From: Escarpia spicata
Taxonomy: Eukaryota > Annelida > Polychaeta > Sabellida > Siboglinidae
Assembly (NCBI GenBank): GCA_963995525.1
Contig: OZ023217.1
Coordinates: forward strand, 21,310,273-21,374,272
Direction of reading: 5' to 3'
DNA: 64,000 bases
Position 1 is the stretch's first letter, and every line of letters begins with the position of its first letter. This document shows, in pieces, positions 1-13,200 of this stretch. The translations under genes were made by a program, and so were the position numbers. The notes beneath the pieces are model-generated. The model was not told where the DNA came from. It saw only the letters and a program-made list of their open reading frames with translations, and did not search any database.

Positions 1-2104
1 TCTCATTTTGAGAAATCTCTTGATGCTGTTGGTCCTTTTTTATTTTGGTCGTCTACAATGCTGTGTATTCTGTTGGACATTATTTGAGGATAAAGCCACA
101 CCAATTTTATTGTTAGGATTACACATTTTTGAGACAGTTTTGTTAGGGAATAAAATAAAAGTAATTGCACAAAAAAAGCTTTTGTGTAAATACATGAATT
201 ATCATATGAGCCATACAGTACATTGCTAAACAAACATTTAGTCTTGTATCAAAACTTACTAGACACATACTTTTATGAAAGTTTAATAAAAGTTGAAAAC
301 TATTATTTAGAATAATTGATAGAATTTAGAATAACTGATAGAAGTACTGATAACAAGACTTGGCAGATACTATTATGGTGTGTTAACATTACTGCTATAG
401 ATGTGTAGATTAGAGGTAGGATATATCTTGCTGTGACAATATTAATTTGACTGGCATAATTAGAATTTGAATGATTATACAGGCATTGAAGAGAGTGTCT
501 ACAACCCATTTTCCCTGCATATCAACTTGATTGGCCAAAATCCGATGTTCAGATTTTTGCATGTAGACAGAATGAGTAGCACGTTAAACATGTGCACGTT
601 ACTTTTTCGCCTGTGTTGCACATTCGCAGTTTATTTTCTTTATTGCTATTTTGTATTGTGTCTAAAATGTCAGCCTTTGGGTTACTTTTTCGCTTCATTT
701 CGGTGGAACTAATGTGGTCCTTGTTCAAGAAAATAAAAGTGTTGCATTGAATTGCTCATGTAGCATCCACAAGGACACTCGCTGTCAGTTCAACAACAAT
801 CAGCGCATTCGATGCCAACACATACTTTCGATATCAGAGCGGCATCGCTACAAACACAGGAAACGACATTGTTGATCATGTCGGATAATTTAAATTTTGT
901 TACTTCGTTTTTGGAAGCAGTGCCAAACTTCAGTTTCTTGATACAAAACCACACTGCAGCGTCTGGTTCGTATGCTCGATGAATCGATAAAAAATCATTA
1001 GTTCTGCATTTCGATCAGAAATAAAAGTTCAAAATTGCAATTTTATTTTTATTTCCATTTTGTAAAAAACAATGGCGGGTCCATAATCCGAATAATAAAA
1101 TTGGTGTTGCCTAATCTCTAGTTTATGCTGTGTACCAATGAAGAGTTTGTATGTCCGTGAAGTGCAAAATGAGACTAGCGTCCCTACCAGTTCTCAGTGT
1201 TATTGTTGTCCTTCTCCATTTCTCTCACACTCTCATACCAAAGCACTCTTCAAATTGTCGTCACATTCCGGTAATGATCTTCCTTGTCGCCTTCTCCCTT
1301 CCACACTGGGTTAATTCCCTCTCTTCAATAACTGTTCATGCACTCATTGGCTACTGGACCTTGGTTTGAAAAAAATTGCCTATGTTGGGCAATATTTTCT
1401 CATATGTATAATTTGTTGGGAGTTCAAATGAACACATAACTATACTTTGATTATATCCTATGTCCCATCTCAGAATCACATGACAAAATAATCCTTGGAC
1501 ATAATCTACCATACAAATGGGTAACAAAATCTTATAATAAAGCCCTCTTGCACACATCTCTGTATCTTACATTATAACGTAAGTCGAGATACTAGTTCTC
1601 TATGATGAGTGACTCACACGGTCTATCTTCTGGTAGTAAACCTGATATTTGACTATAGAAACTCATCACACACTAAGTACTAATGTACATTTGTTGTTGG
1701 CTGTGAAAGGAAACATGAAATTATTATGTTTCCGTCATGTCTACTTTAGACTAGTCTTCATCAGTAAGTGTACAATGCCTTTGTACTGTTTGTTTACAAA
1801 CATCTCAAGGTCCTCAAATGACATAATTTCATGTTACAAATATGTCGTACTGTAGGTGAAACAGTTTGCTTTGTATAAGCTTTGTTTGCAAATGAAAGGG
1901 ATAAGTAACTTATACCAAAGCAATCTTCAGATATTTTCATTTAGCAAATATTGTTCTTGAACCCCAAACCAGAACATTTTTCAATGGGTAATCAAGAAAA
2001 TGCACCACCTTTATAGGGGTATTGCAAATTTCAGTACAACTATTCACGTTCTGAGGGTAATCATTATGTTCCAACGGTTTTTTGCAACATCGTTTTTGTT
2101 TCAG
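1..2104. other. No gene recognised; AT-rich sequence
   Basis: Short open frames occur on both strands, but none shows a recognisable domain, biased composition or paired splice signals. The stretch may be intronic to the gene whose last exon begins at 2105. AATAAA-like hexamers (for example near 731) occur at a density expected for AT-rich DNA. Confidence 0.4.
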
Positions 2105-2209
2105 ACTGGTGAAATGGAAGTAAACAATCCACTGTTCGGAAACGACGCGGCACCAGCACCCCCTGCTGGTGAAGAAAAAGTCACACCGCAGCCAACTGAG
2201 TCGAAGTAG
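2105..2209 (+). CDS. Terminal coding exon of an unrecognised gene
   Basis: A strong acceptor (a T-rich tract ending TTTTTGTTTCAG at 2104) precedes a 34-codon frame ending in TAG at 2207-2209. Only one frame is open after the acceptor. It reads TGEMEVNNPLFGNDAAPAPP followed by an acidic, proline- and lysine-rich tail ending PTESK. The tail is polar and disordered-looking. NNPLF is an NPxF motif of the kind found in cytoplasmic tails of membrane receptors, where it can bind PTB domains or direct endocytosis. That is an analogy, not an identification. The upstream exons are not visible, so the protein cannot be named. The frame is phase 0 at the acceptor. An unspliced open frame begins at 2000, but it reads through the pyrimidine tract and is less likely. 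Confidence 0.5.
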   Translation, partial: TGEMEVNNPLFGNDAAPAPPAGEEKVTPQPTESK

Positions 2210-4229
2210 GCCAAAGTTCATCAGTGTCGGACGAATATACACATGGACACAGACAAATACTGGCTTCTTCACAATCTGACTGTTGAACTTTCTCTCTTTG
2301 TGTACACCTGACAAATTATGTCGGACGGTTTTTCTTTGAAAATATATTTAAGCAGCTGGTGTATGCTGTGTGGTTTATGAGACTATGTGCCGGGGATACA
2401 CATATAGAAGGAGTATCATTACCACAGACTCATCTTGATTAATACTAATACTGCACACATGGTCTGTCGGGTATAATATCACAATGCCCTGCAGTTGATA
2501 CACTAGTTAGCTTGATCAAATCTTTCACTACATTTCAACTCTAACACCACATCATATTCACCTAACTTAAATTTTTAACTTAGTTAAAAATTAAACTAAT
2601 CTTGAAGGCAAAAGAGAGGGAAATATCGCCTCTCCGGTAGCCAATAATTAGTTTTAAAAGAAGCAGAAATCATAGTGGACGCATGGCAGAGATCTAAGTG
2701 TCCATGATTGACAGGTGTCAGAACTAGATGATGTCACAGACTCGGCTCTAAGAGCAATGACGTTATTTCCTTGATACTCAATCACATCATTTTAAATAAT
2801 TGCGTATATGTATATATTATATATGTATAATTACATAGACATAATTATATAATATATATATGAAACGCTGGTAAGGAAACTATGTTTTAAACATATTTTT
2901 ATTCAGCCATGCTGGGTTGTCAGCGATTATTCACATGCCAAATTAGGCAAGTATAATGTAAGTTTCCACTAAATGGCAATTTTGAAAATCACTAATCGGA
3001 AACTACAAATAAAAAGTTGTCGGAAGCAGTTTAAAATTAATTATTTTACTCCTTCAGACACCAATTTCACATCATGTTGAAGACAGAAAAATTTACATTT
3101 TGTTTAGGATAAACATTTGTTTCTGTTGAGCATAAAAATCTGATTTTTTTATCAATTTTTGCCTGATGTGATTTATAAAAGCCATCTTTCTAATTAACAG
3201 CTGACTGGAAAATTATGTGGGTATGCCAGCATGATCAGTTTGAGAAATTATATGAGGTAATAATATAAAGCAGTTAGCTAGGAGGGTGTAGGGCGGGTTT
3301 AAGGCTGCAAACAGAGGATGCAGTAAACAGAGGATGCCATGCCTGGTTAAATGTTTGTTGTGAAATACGGACAATTCTCCTGTTTATGACCTTGTTGTGT
3401 TGTTATTATGATTAGTGATGTTGTTGTACAAATTTATAAACATAAATATATATATATACATATACAAAGCACATGATATATTTATTGAGGAGCAGATCTA
3501 TTTTTAGTGCGGAGGGTTACACTAGCCGCAGAACCCAGAGTCTTGCCTGCCATACACGAAGTTGGTGACACCGCTAACTGAACCTGTCAAAATTAAGTTA
3601 TTCCTGATGTTTGACAAACCGTGTTGTGAAAATATAATTTGGAATGTTGCATAATGATTATAATTAACAGATGTTTTGTTAAGTTGACATAAAAGATAGC
3701 GTATTATTTGTCATCAAATTCCAAAATGGTTAACATCGTAAATGTGATGTTTTCATCGTCTTTCTCACAGAAATGTGTACACCCCTGTATCTAGATTGGC
3801 AGTTTTTCAATGGGCGGACACTGGTACTGATTCAGCGCGAAGAATCGTTGGTAGATGAAGTGAATGTGGCCATATTATTTGTGTGGTAACAAACTGGGGG
3901 TAATGGAAGTATTACTGTATAGATCGATGGTCGTATAAGTTCACAAAAACCATATGACATTATAAACGGGTGGGTGAGGGTTTGTTCATCGCCATCGAAA
4001 TAATCGATACACTGACACCACCTGTGGAGTGGAACCTATATCAGTGCACATTGACGCTAACATGATCATTTTGGATCGCTCAAAATTGCAAGCATTGGTT
4101 TGGACTCTGTGAACTCACAACAAGACCCATAAAGTAACAAGTGGAGGTAGAAAAGCAGCAAGACCGATCATGACAATATTGTTGATTGGTCAACACATCA
4201 CTATCAGCATGAATAGGATTATGACGATA
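2210..4229. other. Non-coding, AT-rich; two (AT)n-like patches
   Basis: No supported gene. Probable 3' UTR of the exon ending at 2209, then intergenic DNA. Degenerate AT/ATATGT runs lie at about 2805-2865 and 3440-3480. Confidence 0.4.
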
Positions 4230-4665
4230 TAAGTAAATCTATGGTGAGCGATGGTTTATATATAACTATGGCGGTCGATAGTTTATATAAGCATAACAGT
4301 GGTGGGCTATGATTTATATAAACACAGCTATGGCGGGCTATGGTTTATATAAGTACAGCTATGGTAGGCTATGGTTTATATAAGTATAGCTGTGGCAGGC
4401 TATGGTTTATATAAGTATAGCTATGACGGGCTATGGTTTATATAAGTGTAGCTCTGGTGGGCTATGGTTTATAAAGTGTAGCTCTGGTGGGCTATGGTTT
4501 ATATAAGTATAGCTATGATGGGCTATGGTTTATATAAGTATAGCTATAGTGGGGCTATGGTCTATATAAGTATAGCTATGGTGGGATATGGTCTGTATAA
4601 GTATAGCTATGGTGGGCTATGGTTTATATATGCGTATAGCTATGATGGGCTATGGTTTACATGTT
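4230..4665. repeat. 31-bp minisatellite with TATATAAG core
   Basis: About 13-14 imperfect copies of a unit of roughly 31 bp with core GGCTATGGTTTATATAAG, followed by TATAGCTATG and a G-rich spacer. Some copies vary by one or a few bases. The period is not a multiple of three, so the Tyr/Gly-rich frame at 4494-4817 cycles through frames and is a by-product of the repeat. Each unit holds a TATATAAG match to a TATA box; nothing else suggests promoter function. Confidence 0.85.
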
Positions 4666-6499
4666 TTTATTGCATGTGGCACCAGTGTGCTAAACTGTCA
4701 AATAGTTCAGAAATCTTGTTTCATGCCATGCAACTAATCTGTTTTGGTAGGAATGGAACTCGAGGGAATGAAAGACGGAGTTACAAGAGAGGTTGTGGGC
4801 ATTGTATGCTGCTGTAGACTGTCTCGGTAACTTTGTGTGTAGCAACTACAGATAGCTCTCTCAGTGGAGGTGTGTTAAAGACACACCAACACTGTGTTGG
4901 TTTATCTAGTAGACTGTTAAACATGAAGTTGTGTAATACTTGTGTGCCAACAGGTTATTCATTCTGGCACACAAGTCTGAGACGATCTGATTGTTATCCA
5001 TTGTTAAGCTGTTGAATCTAGGATATGTTAGTCCCTGTTTGTGAACAGTATACAAAGCTTTCAGGCATTACGCTGGTTATATACGCTTGTAGAAGCACAT
5101 GTAGAAAGAACAGACGGTATTAACGACCTTGCTAGACTGTGCAGTTACAAACCATTGTTTCTGATTATTCTCTCATAATTTGGTAATTGGAGTTGTGTGA
5201 TTTATGCACCTTCCAAGTGACTGGCTTTAGTTCAAGTTCTGGTGGTTTTCGTACAGAAACCAGCGAGGAAAGGATGAAGAAAACATGTTTATAAAGTCAT
5301 GTAAGTTGGGAAATTCTTGGGTAGATATAATTTTGAGCAATTATTTCTGTACTGCTCGGTCTGGTGCAATATTTTGGTGGGGGGGGGCAAGGAATCATTG
5401 AGGCTAAGAGTCAATACAACACATGTGCTGATGGTGTTAAGTATCGTACGGTGCTTGTGTTAGTTTCTCAGTATTAGCGTTAAGTAATATACATTCCACA
5501 GTGGAATACAATTGGCCAGAGACTGTATTAGCGTGCATATCTGTCCTTGGGTCATGTGACTTGTTGCCTGGGTCATGTGACATGCTGCCCAGGTCATGTG
5601 ACACATTACCCAGGTCAAGACGAGACGAAATATTATCAGAAATATTATCAAGAAGCATATTTTGCATAACATTCCCAGGTAGATCTTGTATGTATAGTTA
5701 AATGTCAGCTACGATTTGTTCCCCTCGTACATGTTAATTGGCATCATGAATAATATGTTAGCTTATTTTCATGTTAGATTACATTAGACTACAGAACAAT
5801 TAATGTCGGTCGAATCAGCATGGATGATTCTTTTCTCATAAGCGAATCGATGACACTTGAATATTTACACCTTTCTATATATTCACATTTAAATAAGAAA
5901 CATTAGCTGATGGTTATGGTTCATACTAACTGTTCTTCTTAGATATTTGGTGAAAATATAAATTTTTTCTATTTGTCTGCTTCTTTCTAGGACCCTGGAG
6001 ATATGCTACAATATATTATGGTATTTGGTCGCGTTGATATTGGTGGTGTTATAGTACTCATGTGGTTAAAGTTATGTATTTCTCAAGTTATGTAATTATG
6101 GTGCACCATTCTTAGTAGCTAAGGCAGTTACACATATTAACATTCATTTCAATAATTTGTTTTTATCTGCTTCAGATTATGTGGGTCTTCTATGAACCGT
6201 AAATCAACTTGGATCAAGTAAAAATTATGTCATAATTGCTGTCTGATTAATGCTTTTGCTGTTACCATGATCTTAATGTCAGTAAATCTTGATGTCACAT
6301 CTAATGATGTGTCGATGCAGATCTCTCCCTATGAAAATTGCCAAAATGCGCAATGATGTAGCTCTTTAAGAAATAAAATTTCTGATTGTTGTGCACCGAA
6401 ACCCATGTTTTGTTCAACGTTCATTACCAGGTGACATCCATCTTTGGTCCTTTATTCACTCTATATGTCGGGATCTACCAATGACTGAGGCAAGTTAGT
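4666..6499. other. No gene recognised
   Basis: Unique AT-rich sequence with no supported exon. A G run lies near 5380-5388. A small tandem repeat at 5545-5620 is listed separately. Confidence 0.4.
5545..5620. repeat. Three-copy short tandem repeat (GGTCATGTGAC)
   Basis: Three imperfect copies of about 26 bp sharing GGTCATGTGAC and a CCTGG/CCCAGG spacer. The core GTCATGTGAC resembles the E-box-like CLEAR element recognised by MiT/TFE factors, but with three copies in a repeat this may be chance. Confidence 0.6.
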
Positions 6500-6920
6500 A
6501 TATCTGTGCCTGAGATATGATGGGGTGACCGAGGCATGCTGGGATATATGTGTCTGATGCATGATGCTCATGACCGAGGCATGCTGGAATATATGTCTGA
6601 TGCATGATGGGATGTCCATGACTGAGACATGCTGGGACATCTGTCTGATGCATGATGGGATGTCCATGACTGAGATATCTGTCTGATGCATGATAGAATG
6701 CCCATGACCGAGGCATGCTGGCATATCTGTGCCTGATGCATGATGAGATGCCTATGACTGAGGCATGCTGGGATATCTGTGGCCAATGCATGATGGGATA
6801 TCCATGAGCGAGGCATGCTGAGATATCTATGCTTGACGCATTATGGGATTTCCATGACCAAGGCATGCTGGGATGTGTCTGATGCGTGATGGATTGCACA
6901 TGATCGATGCATGCAGGGAT
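6500..6920. repeat. About 50-bp minisatellite (GAGGCATGCTGGGATAT)
   Basis: Eight to nine copies of a 46-50 bp unit containing TGCATGATGGGATGTCCATG and GAGGCATGCTGGGATAT, with internal deletions in some copies (for example near 6660). Histidine- and cysteine-rich minus-strand frames across it are produced by the repeat and are not genes. Confidence 0.85.
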
Positions 6921-7246
6921 AATTACGACCAAGTAGTTAGTGCAAATATTGCCCTGTGTACTAACAGTGTGTGTAGCGATAACTGCATTAGTATAGATGG
7001 ATAGTATGCTCTTCATTATTCCCACGGACTACATCCACTCAATTATATCTCCTACATTGTCCCATACAATTGAGCCGCATCCTAAGCTTGATTTATCATT
7101 AGTTTAAGCAACTAATATCTGTCTGTTGATGCACTGTAATGTTTGTGGTGATTTCAGTTCTCAAGCAAAAGGCCCTCTGGTAAAGCAGAACATATCAAAA
7201 ATGTGTAAGAAAATTACTCTAAATAACTATTGTTGTCTTCCTGAAA

Positions 7247-7315
7247 TTCATCACCAATTGACAGATCAGAGGCCAATGGTCCAAGGAAATGAATAAAAAT
7301 AGAAGAATGCGAGTG
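7247..7315. repeat. Dispersed repeat fragment, copy 1
   Basis: About 65 bp around the shared string TCAGAGGCCAATGGT, followed by GAATGAA and ATAGAAG. A diverged copy in the same orientation lies at about 47006-47077. Both look like pieces of one interspersed repeat whose class cannot be told from these fragments. Confidence 0.55.
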
Positions 7316-7494
7316 GACCATGATACATTGGAGGAGATGCACTTACAATACTCCACAGTTGGCATATTAATATATACCAGTAGATGCACTGCACATTACT
7401 GTCACATGCAATATATCTTGATGACTGACTTTACGTTTGAACATTTAAAATACATATCCTCCTGTGAAGGCGATATTGTCTAGGTCTGGGGTAA

Positions 7495-7660
7495 TTGACA
7501 TGGGGATATTATCAGGGTGATATCGACTAGGGGACATTGTCTGGAGTGATTGACTATGGGATATTATCAAAGATAACGACAAGGGGATATTATCAGGCTG
7601 ATATCGACTAGGGGATATTATTAGGGATAATGACTACGGGATATTTCAAGGGGGATATTG
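7495..7660. repeat. About 30-bp tandem repeat (GGGATATTATCAGG)
   Basis: Five to six degenerate copies built on GGGATATTATCAGG, GATATCGACTAGGG and GATAATGAC. No coding frame is maintained across it. Confidence 0.7.
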
Positions 7661-9890
7661 ACTAGTACATACTTTCGGCAGGAGGACGCAGCATTTGGAT
7701 GCAAATGAAAAATAGAAGAATGTATCCTTTGGTGTTCCATTTAATGAAAGTAGTTATCCATGTTGGTTTTATCACAGTGCACAACAAGAACAGTCGATAC
7801 AGTCGTATTATATGTTTGACAGGTTTACTGTCTTCAAACCTCTGTAAACTCCCTGTACCCAAGACTCACCTGCTCTTCGTGAATGATTAAATCCTACATA
7901 ACCCTGGACTGTTACACATCAGGCCTCATTGTGATGTAGCAATTATTAGTACACACCACTAAAGATGGCCGCCGAATTAAACCTAACAAAATACATGGTC
8001 ATATCACACATAACAAACCAGTGGACATATGAACTGTCCAAAGAGTGACCATTACTGGCTACTCATAGAAAGCGATTCGCGTGTCGATGTTTAATCCTGG
8101 GAAACTTCTTTCTCTACAGGAGGTTGGAATGTTCTGGTTCTTCACAATGGGAGAAGAATCACTCTCTCTGGATCAGACAGTTTGGATGATAGACCTACCA
8201 CATATGGAATTCCCATACAAAATACAGATTTTATGAGGAATATGGTCATGTCGTGTTTTAATGCTGATCTGCTTCAAATGAAAAAATCACATCAAACAGG
8301 CATCAAACCAAATTAAATTTTGTTTACACTAGGCAGATTTTCAAAAACTCCCGGTGGATTTTGATTGATGTGGAATTTCATAGCTTTATGGAAAGCAATA
8401 GAAGAATATATCTCACTGCTAGCAGAAAACATATCTCAAGAGTGTGACATGGCAATGGCACCAGGTAGAACAAAGACATCACAAATTTAACAGAAGTGCA
8501 AACAATGTGTTGAACTACATCTCTGACAACATCTTGTGTGAACTTAACTTTAGCTTAGTCAAACAAACAGTGGACGGACTAGTTGGTCAACCTATGTCCA
8601 GCAAATTCCAACCTACTGACCAGATGGTAATCTGAGTTAATTCACAAGATGCCTGTTATGTGCTTGTTAATTCAGGAACTGTTACTAGAAAAGACTGTGG
8701 TTTTCTAGACTATGTACAAATTTAAGATTCAGGTGCTACATTAAACCACAACAACATTATTCTTTCATGCAAGATTATTTACCACACATTGAGAAATGAC
8801 AAACCACAGACGTAATGCAGTTTTCCTGTACACGTTCACAAATGTTGACAATATGTTAACTTCAGTAAATACAGGGATTGCTGTATATATGGACATATAT
8901 CTGTGATGCTGTATTTTACCATAAACATAAAATGTGAATATGGCAATTAGAAAGCACATTTCTGTACAATAGTTTACTATTTATAAATACAAGATTATAC
9001 ACACCTAGATGAATCTTATTAAAAAGATATTTTAACTGGCAATATGCTCCATATCGTGATATCGTAACTACTATAAACATGAACTTGCCCAATGAAAGCA
9101 TGGTTGTATTATCGACATGTCATTCAGTGACAATAAATTCCAATCACTCCAACAATATTTCTCAACCAATTACTGTTTTCAATTAATCTCTTTAGGATAA
9201 AATGATTTACTGTAGACACACCCATGCGATATGCAGGTAATCAAACATAACAACATACAAACAACACTGCTATTCAACAAAAGTTATTAAAACTATTCAC
9301 CATTCACTGAGGGCTTATTGCTAAACACTGAAGTTATGCAGAAGTCACACCGAACTTGGTCACAATGCATTGCTCTCTGTCCTTCAAACTAACAAACACA
9401 ATGATGTTAAATATAACAGGTTTTCAGAAAGCGTTTTTCCTTATTGTCAGGTTGACAACATAGATCAGTGGTGGGCCAACATTTGGTGTTTGCTGCCATA
9501 TTTGAAGTGTTCATTATAATCTAGAACTGACTAGTATTATATGCAGCCCAGTTTAAGCATTGTCTACCCGAACTATGCCGTATCAACATTGCATATTAAT
9601 TTTGCCTACATACCTACAAAAGTATTCTCTCATGAATAAAAAAATCCTTGCATAAGATAAAATCCTGAGGCATGGAAACAATTCTTATTTAAATAAAAAC
9701 TGCAATAATACAAATTAATAGCCAGTGTTCTTTAAAATATTTGTATACATAAAAAACGTTTCTACGTAATTCTTCAATTTGATTATGACGTGCCATATTA
9801 ATAACCACAACAGCAAAATCTCCCGCATTTTACACCGAAAAAATTATTAAATGCACCACTGAATTGTCTGAAAATTCCCAAATACAATAT
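7661..9890. other. No gene recognised; possible distal 3' flank of ATAT1
   Basis: AT-rich DNA without supported exons on either strand. It lies downstream of the ATAT1 stop (minus strand) and may contain part of its 3' UTR or intergenic DNA. Confidence 0.35.
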
Positions 9891-9908
9891 CAAAAACATT
9901 AGCATATT

Positions 9909-9914
9909 TTTATT
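9909..9914 (-). promoter_or_regulatory. ATAT1: Candidate ATAT1 polyadenylation signal
   Basis: On the minus strand this reads AATAAA, about 155 nt beyond the ATAT1 stop codon. The position suits a short 3' UTR. The region is AT-rich and other hexamers occur further on, so use of this one is inferred. Confidence 0.4.
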
Positions 9915-10069
9915 CATAATTACCCCTAAATGGTGGTGTTAATGGCATGCTCAAACTTGTCCAGCCCCGATTTTTAAATGCTCATATATCAGAAAAACAA
10001 AAAAGGGAGATAACATGTATTGGTAATCGTAAGTTGTACAACACAAGAGAATATGGCAAGGAGGCAATG

Positions 10070-10208
10070 CTACCACAGGCGAGTGTGGTTGTAGTATTTT
10101 TGGCTGCTGGCATATCGTCCAATGGCAGACGGCTGATCAATCGCTAACTTCTTCCATGAATGGTCCGCACTCCTCTGAGACCATGATCCAGGGATTGTGG
10201 AAGGTTTC
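10070..10208 (-). CDS. ATAT1: ATAT1 exon 12, terminal exon
   Basis: The acceptor is TTTCTTGCAG. The frame enters in phase 2 and runs 45 codons to TAG at 10072-10070: [20 protein letters not shown] and on to a short aromatic and basic end, KYYNHTRLW. Phase matches exon 11. A 34-bp tandem array begins about 25 nt upstream of the acceptor. Confidence 0.7.
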
Positions 10209-13200
10209 CTGCAAGAAAGAGACACTTACTTACTCGCTAATACAGACACCTCGCAATTAAGGTCACATCGGTAAGGTATTCTCGGTAATACAGCCGCATC
10301 GCAATTAAGGTCATCTCGGTAATTCAGCCACCTTGCAATTAAGGTCATCTTGGTAATACAGCCACCTCAAAATTAAGGTCATCTTGGTAATACAGCCCAT
10401 CACAATTAAGGTCATCTTGGTAATACAGTCACGCCACAATTAAGGTCACCCTCAGACAGTCACAAATTATTTTTGTAACATTAAAATATAGGAAATTAGT
10501 CCCGTTAATATGGTCACCTCACTTTTCAGGTCGCCTTTTGCCCAGTCCCGAATGTGACCTTGTTAATGAGGTTTCACTGTATTTGTCAAACTTTTTCTTA
10601 ACCATATTCACGCTGCTAACATTTCCACAGTCAGTAGGTAATTGGTGTTTGTCTTTCATAGCAGATTCCTACACCAACACTACCATATGTCCTACAATTT
10701 CCTGTTCCTCAGTGATAAGAAATGCCATCATAACCATTCTGTACCCTATAAATGTCTAACTCATCTGAATGAATGAATGAATGAATGAATGAATGTTTAT
10801 TCAGAACATTGATAACAATATATATATACAAGACAAGACAACCAAACAAGTTTAAATATAATAAAGTGAGAATATACAATGTTTGAAGGGGGTAAATACG
10901 AAGTCATTGACTTTTGTGTAAATTTACCCGACATATATTTATATATAATTATATACTTGTACGTATACACACATATACATACATATACACACATACATAC
11001 GTACATTTATATTGAGACATCAATATTATATTAATCAAATTTGCTATTCATCTAACCATCTAGCTACAATAATTGAAAACATGTAATGAAATATGTGTAT
11101 AATTCAACATTAAAAGTGTGTGATAAGTGCACATCTTTACACATATTTTAGTTTCCTCAATGGCATGATTATATTTGTGTATGATTTTGTCTAGATTTCC
11201 ACAACCAGATATTTCTCAAATAAAAAATTTAGTAATAGTATTAGTAATTTTTAAATGATCACATAGAGAATTCCATAATTGCAATCCCTTTACACAAAGA
11301 GACATTGATCGCATGGTAGAACAAACTCTCTGTCGTTCTAAGTCATGATTAGCTCGCATTGAGTATGCTATTTCCCGTCTAGTAAACAAACACTGAATAT
11401 TTGATGGCAAACAGCTGTAGTAAGCTTTGTACATAAATAATGATGTTTTCAGTTCTATATCTGGAAATTTTAGAACACGTAATTGTTGGAAAAGTGAGTT
11501 TGTGTGATCCAACAGTCTTGCACCAAATATAATGCGGATTACTCTTTTTTGTAATAAGAAAATACAGTTAATATTTGTTGGGTACGTGTTTCCCCATATC
11601 TCTGCACAATAATTTTAATACGGCAAAAAGAGAGAACTGTATAGAATACGTCTACTATTTCTATCAAGTAGATGACTGCATCTATGCATTATAGCAGTAC
11701 TTTTTTAAAGCTTTGATTGTATGTATTTTATATGCGCTTTCCAATTTAGTAGATCATCAATAAACACACCCAAAAACTTGGTGACCCTTACTTTTTCGAT
11801 ATTAACATTTCGTATTTTCGCCTCTTAATCTCCATGTCTCTCGGTTGATAAAATGTGTAGCGCATTGATGCAGTGGCTAGAGCATCTCTCAACCAGGAGA
11901 AACAGGGTTTGAATTCAGTGCTGCCGTGTTGAACCTTGGACATGTTTGCTCACTCTACGTTGCTCCAGTTCACTCAGCTGTATGAATGAGTACCTGGCTA
12001 TAGACATTGGTGGATATTTGTGTATGAGTAGTCTTCGCACATTAATTGCAGCATGGCAGAGAAGTCGAGTGGGTGATCGAATGAACAAGTCTGCCAGGGA
12101 GTAAAGTGTAAAGTGCTTTGAGCAGTCCTAAGGACTGGATACTGGGCGATGTAAGAACTTACCATTTTACCTTTTAAAGATTGTAAAGAAATAAAATATA
12201 TATACATACAAAATACTTCGAGACACACAAAATATGATGACACTGTGTTACCTGTCATTTGATTGCAATACGTCAGAATCTGTTGTTGTTTGTGGGGCTG
12301 AGTCTTGTGGAATGTTTGTCTTCCTGTTGTCTTCTGCTGATACGACTGATGATTGGTTCAGTCTGCTAATTGCCAACTGTGTGAACTCATCTGTTGGCCC
12401 GTTGCGTCGCCGTAGCAATGGGGGTGAATACACTGAAATTATTACATATGTGTCATATTTTAAGTAACTTATTATTATTATTATTTACTAATTAATTTAT
12501 ATATTTATATACAATATATATCACTAGTTAATTATTAATATATATATATATATATACGTATATTTATACTTATAATTACTATTACACTCATCATATTGCC
12601 ATAGTTTCCATTAAATTGTTTATAAATATTGTCTTACGACACATATTTTGCAGTATTGACAACATAGTAATTTTTAATACACATTTACTTTTTTATTAAC
12701 AAATTGGTTTCCAATAATAGTTTTTAATTAAAACTATAGACACCTTCTCTTCTTCCTGAATCGTTCGATTTATTATATAAACTGGAAACCATTTATTAAA
12801 CATCAAAACATGATACCTTTTGTTGCATCGACAACTATTTCGGTGACTTCGCTGTGTTTACTCGGGATTGGTGATTTAGATGTCATGTGACGACTGTATT
12901 GACTGCGCTGGGCGCCCATTCCTGTTGATCTACAACAGGGAGAGGGTGAATGAGTATGTGTGCGTGTTTATGTGTTAGTGTGTGTGTGTATGTATGTGTG
13001 TGTATATGTTTGTGCATGTCTGTGCATGATAAAACTAATAAACTAACTTTGGCATATTTTATGTACCTGCAGTTAAAATTGATGACGACTGGATTTTGCT
13101 GAACTGCTTGTTAATCTCTGATGTAGCAACGTTTCCTTATAATAACAGCAACACAATTATAATAATAAATTAGCTGAGTATCCTGGCTTTACACGGGAAA

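Noticed and set aside
6461..7025. His/Cys-rich minus frames of up to 176 codons
   Set aside because: They follow the roughly 50-bp minisatellite and shift frame between units.
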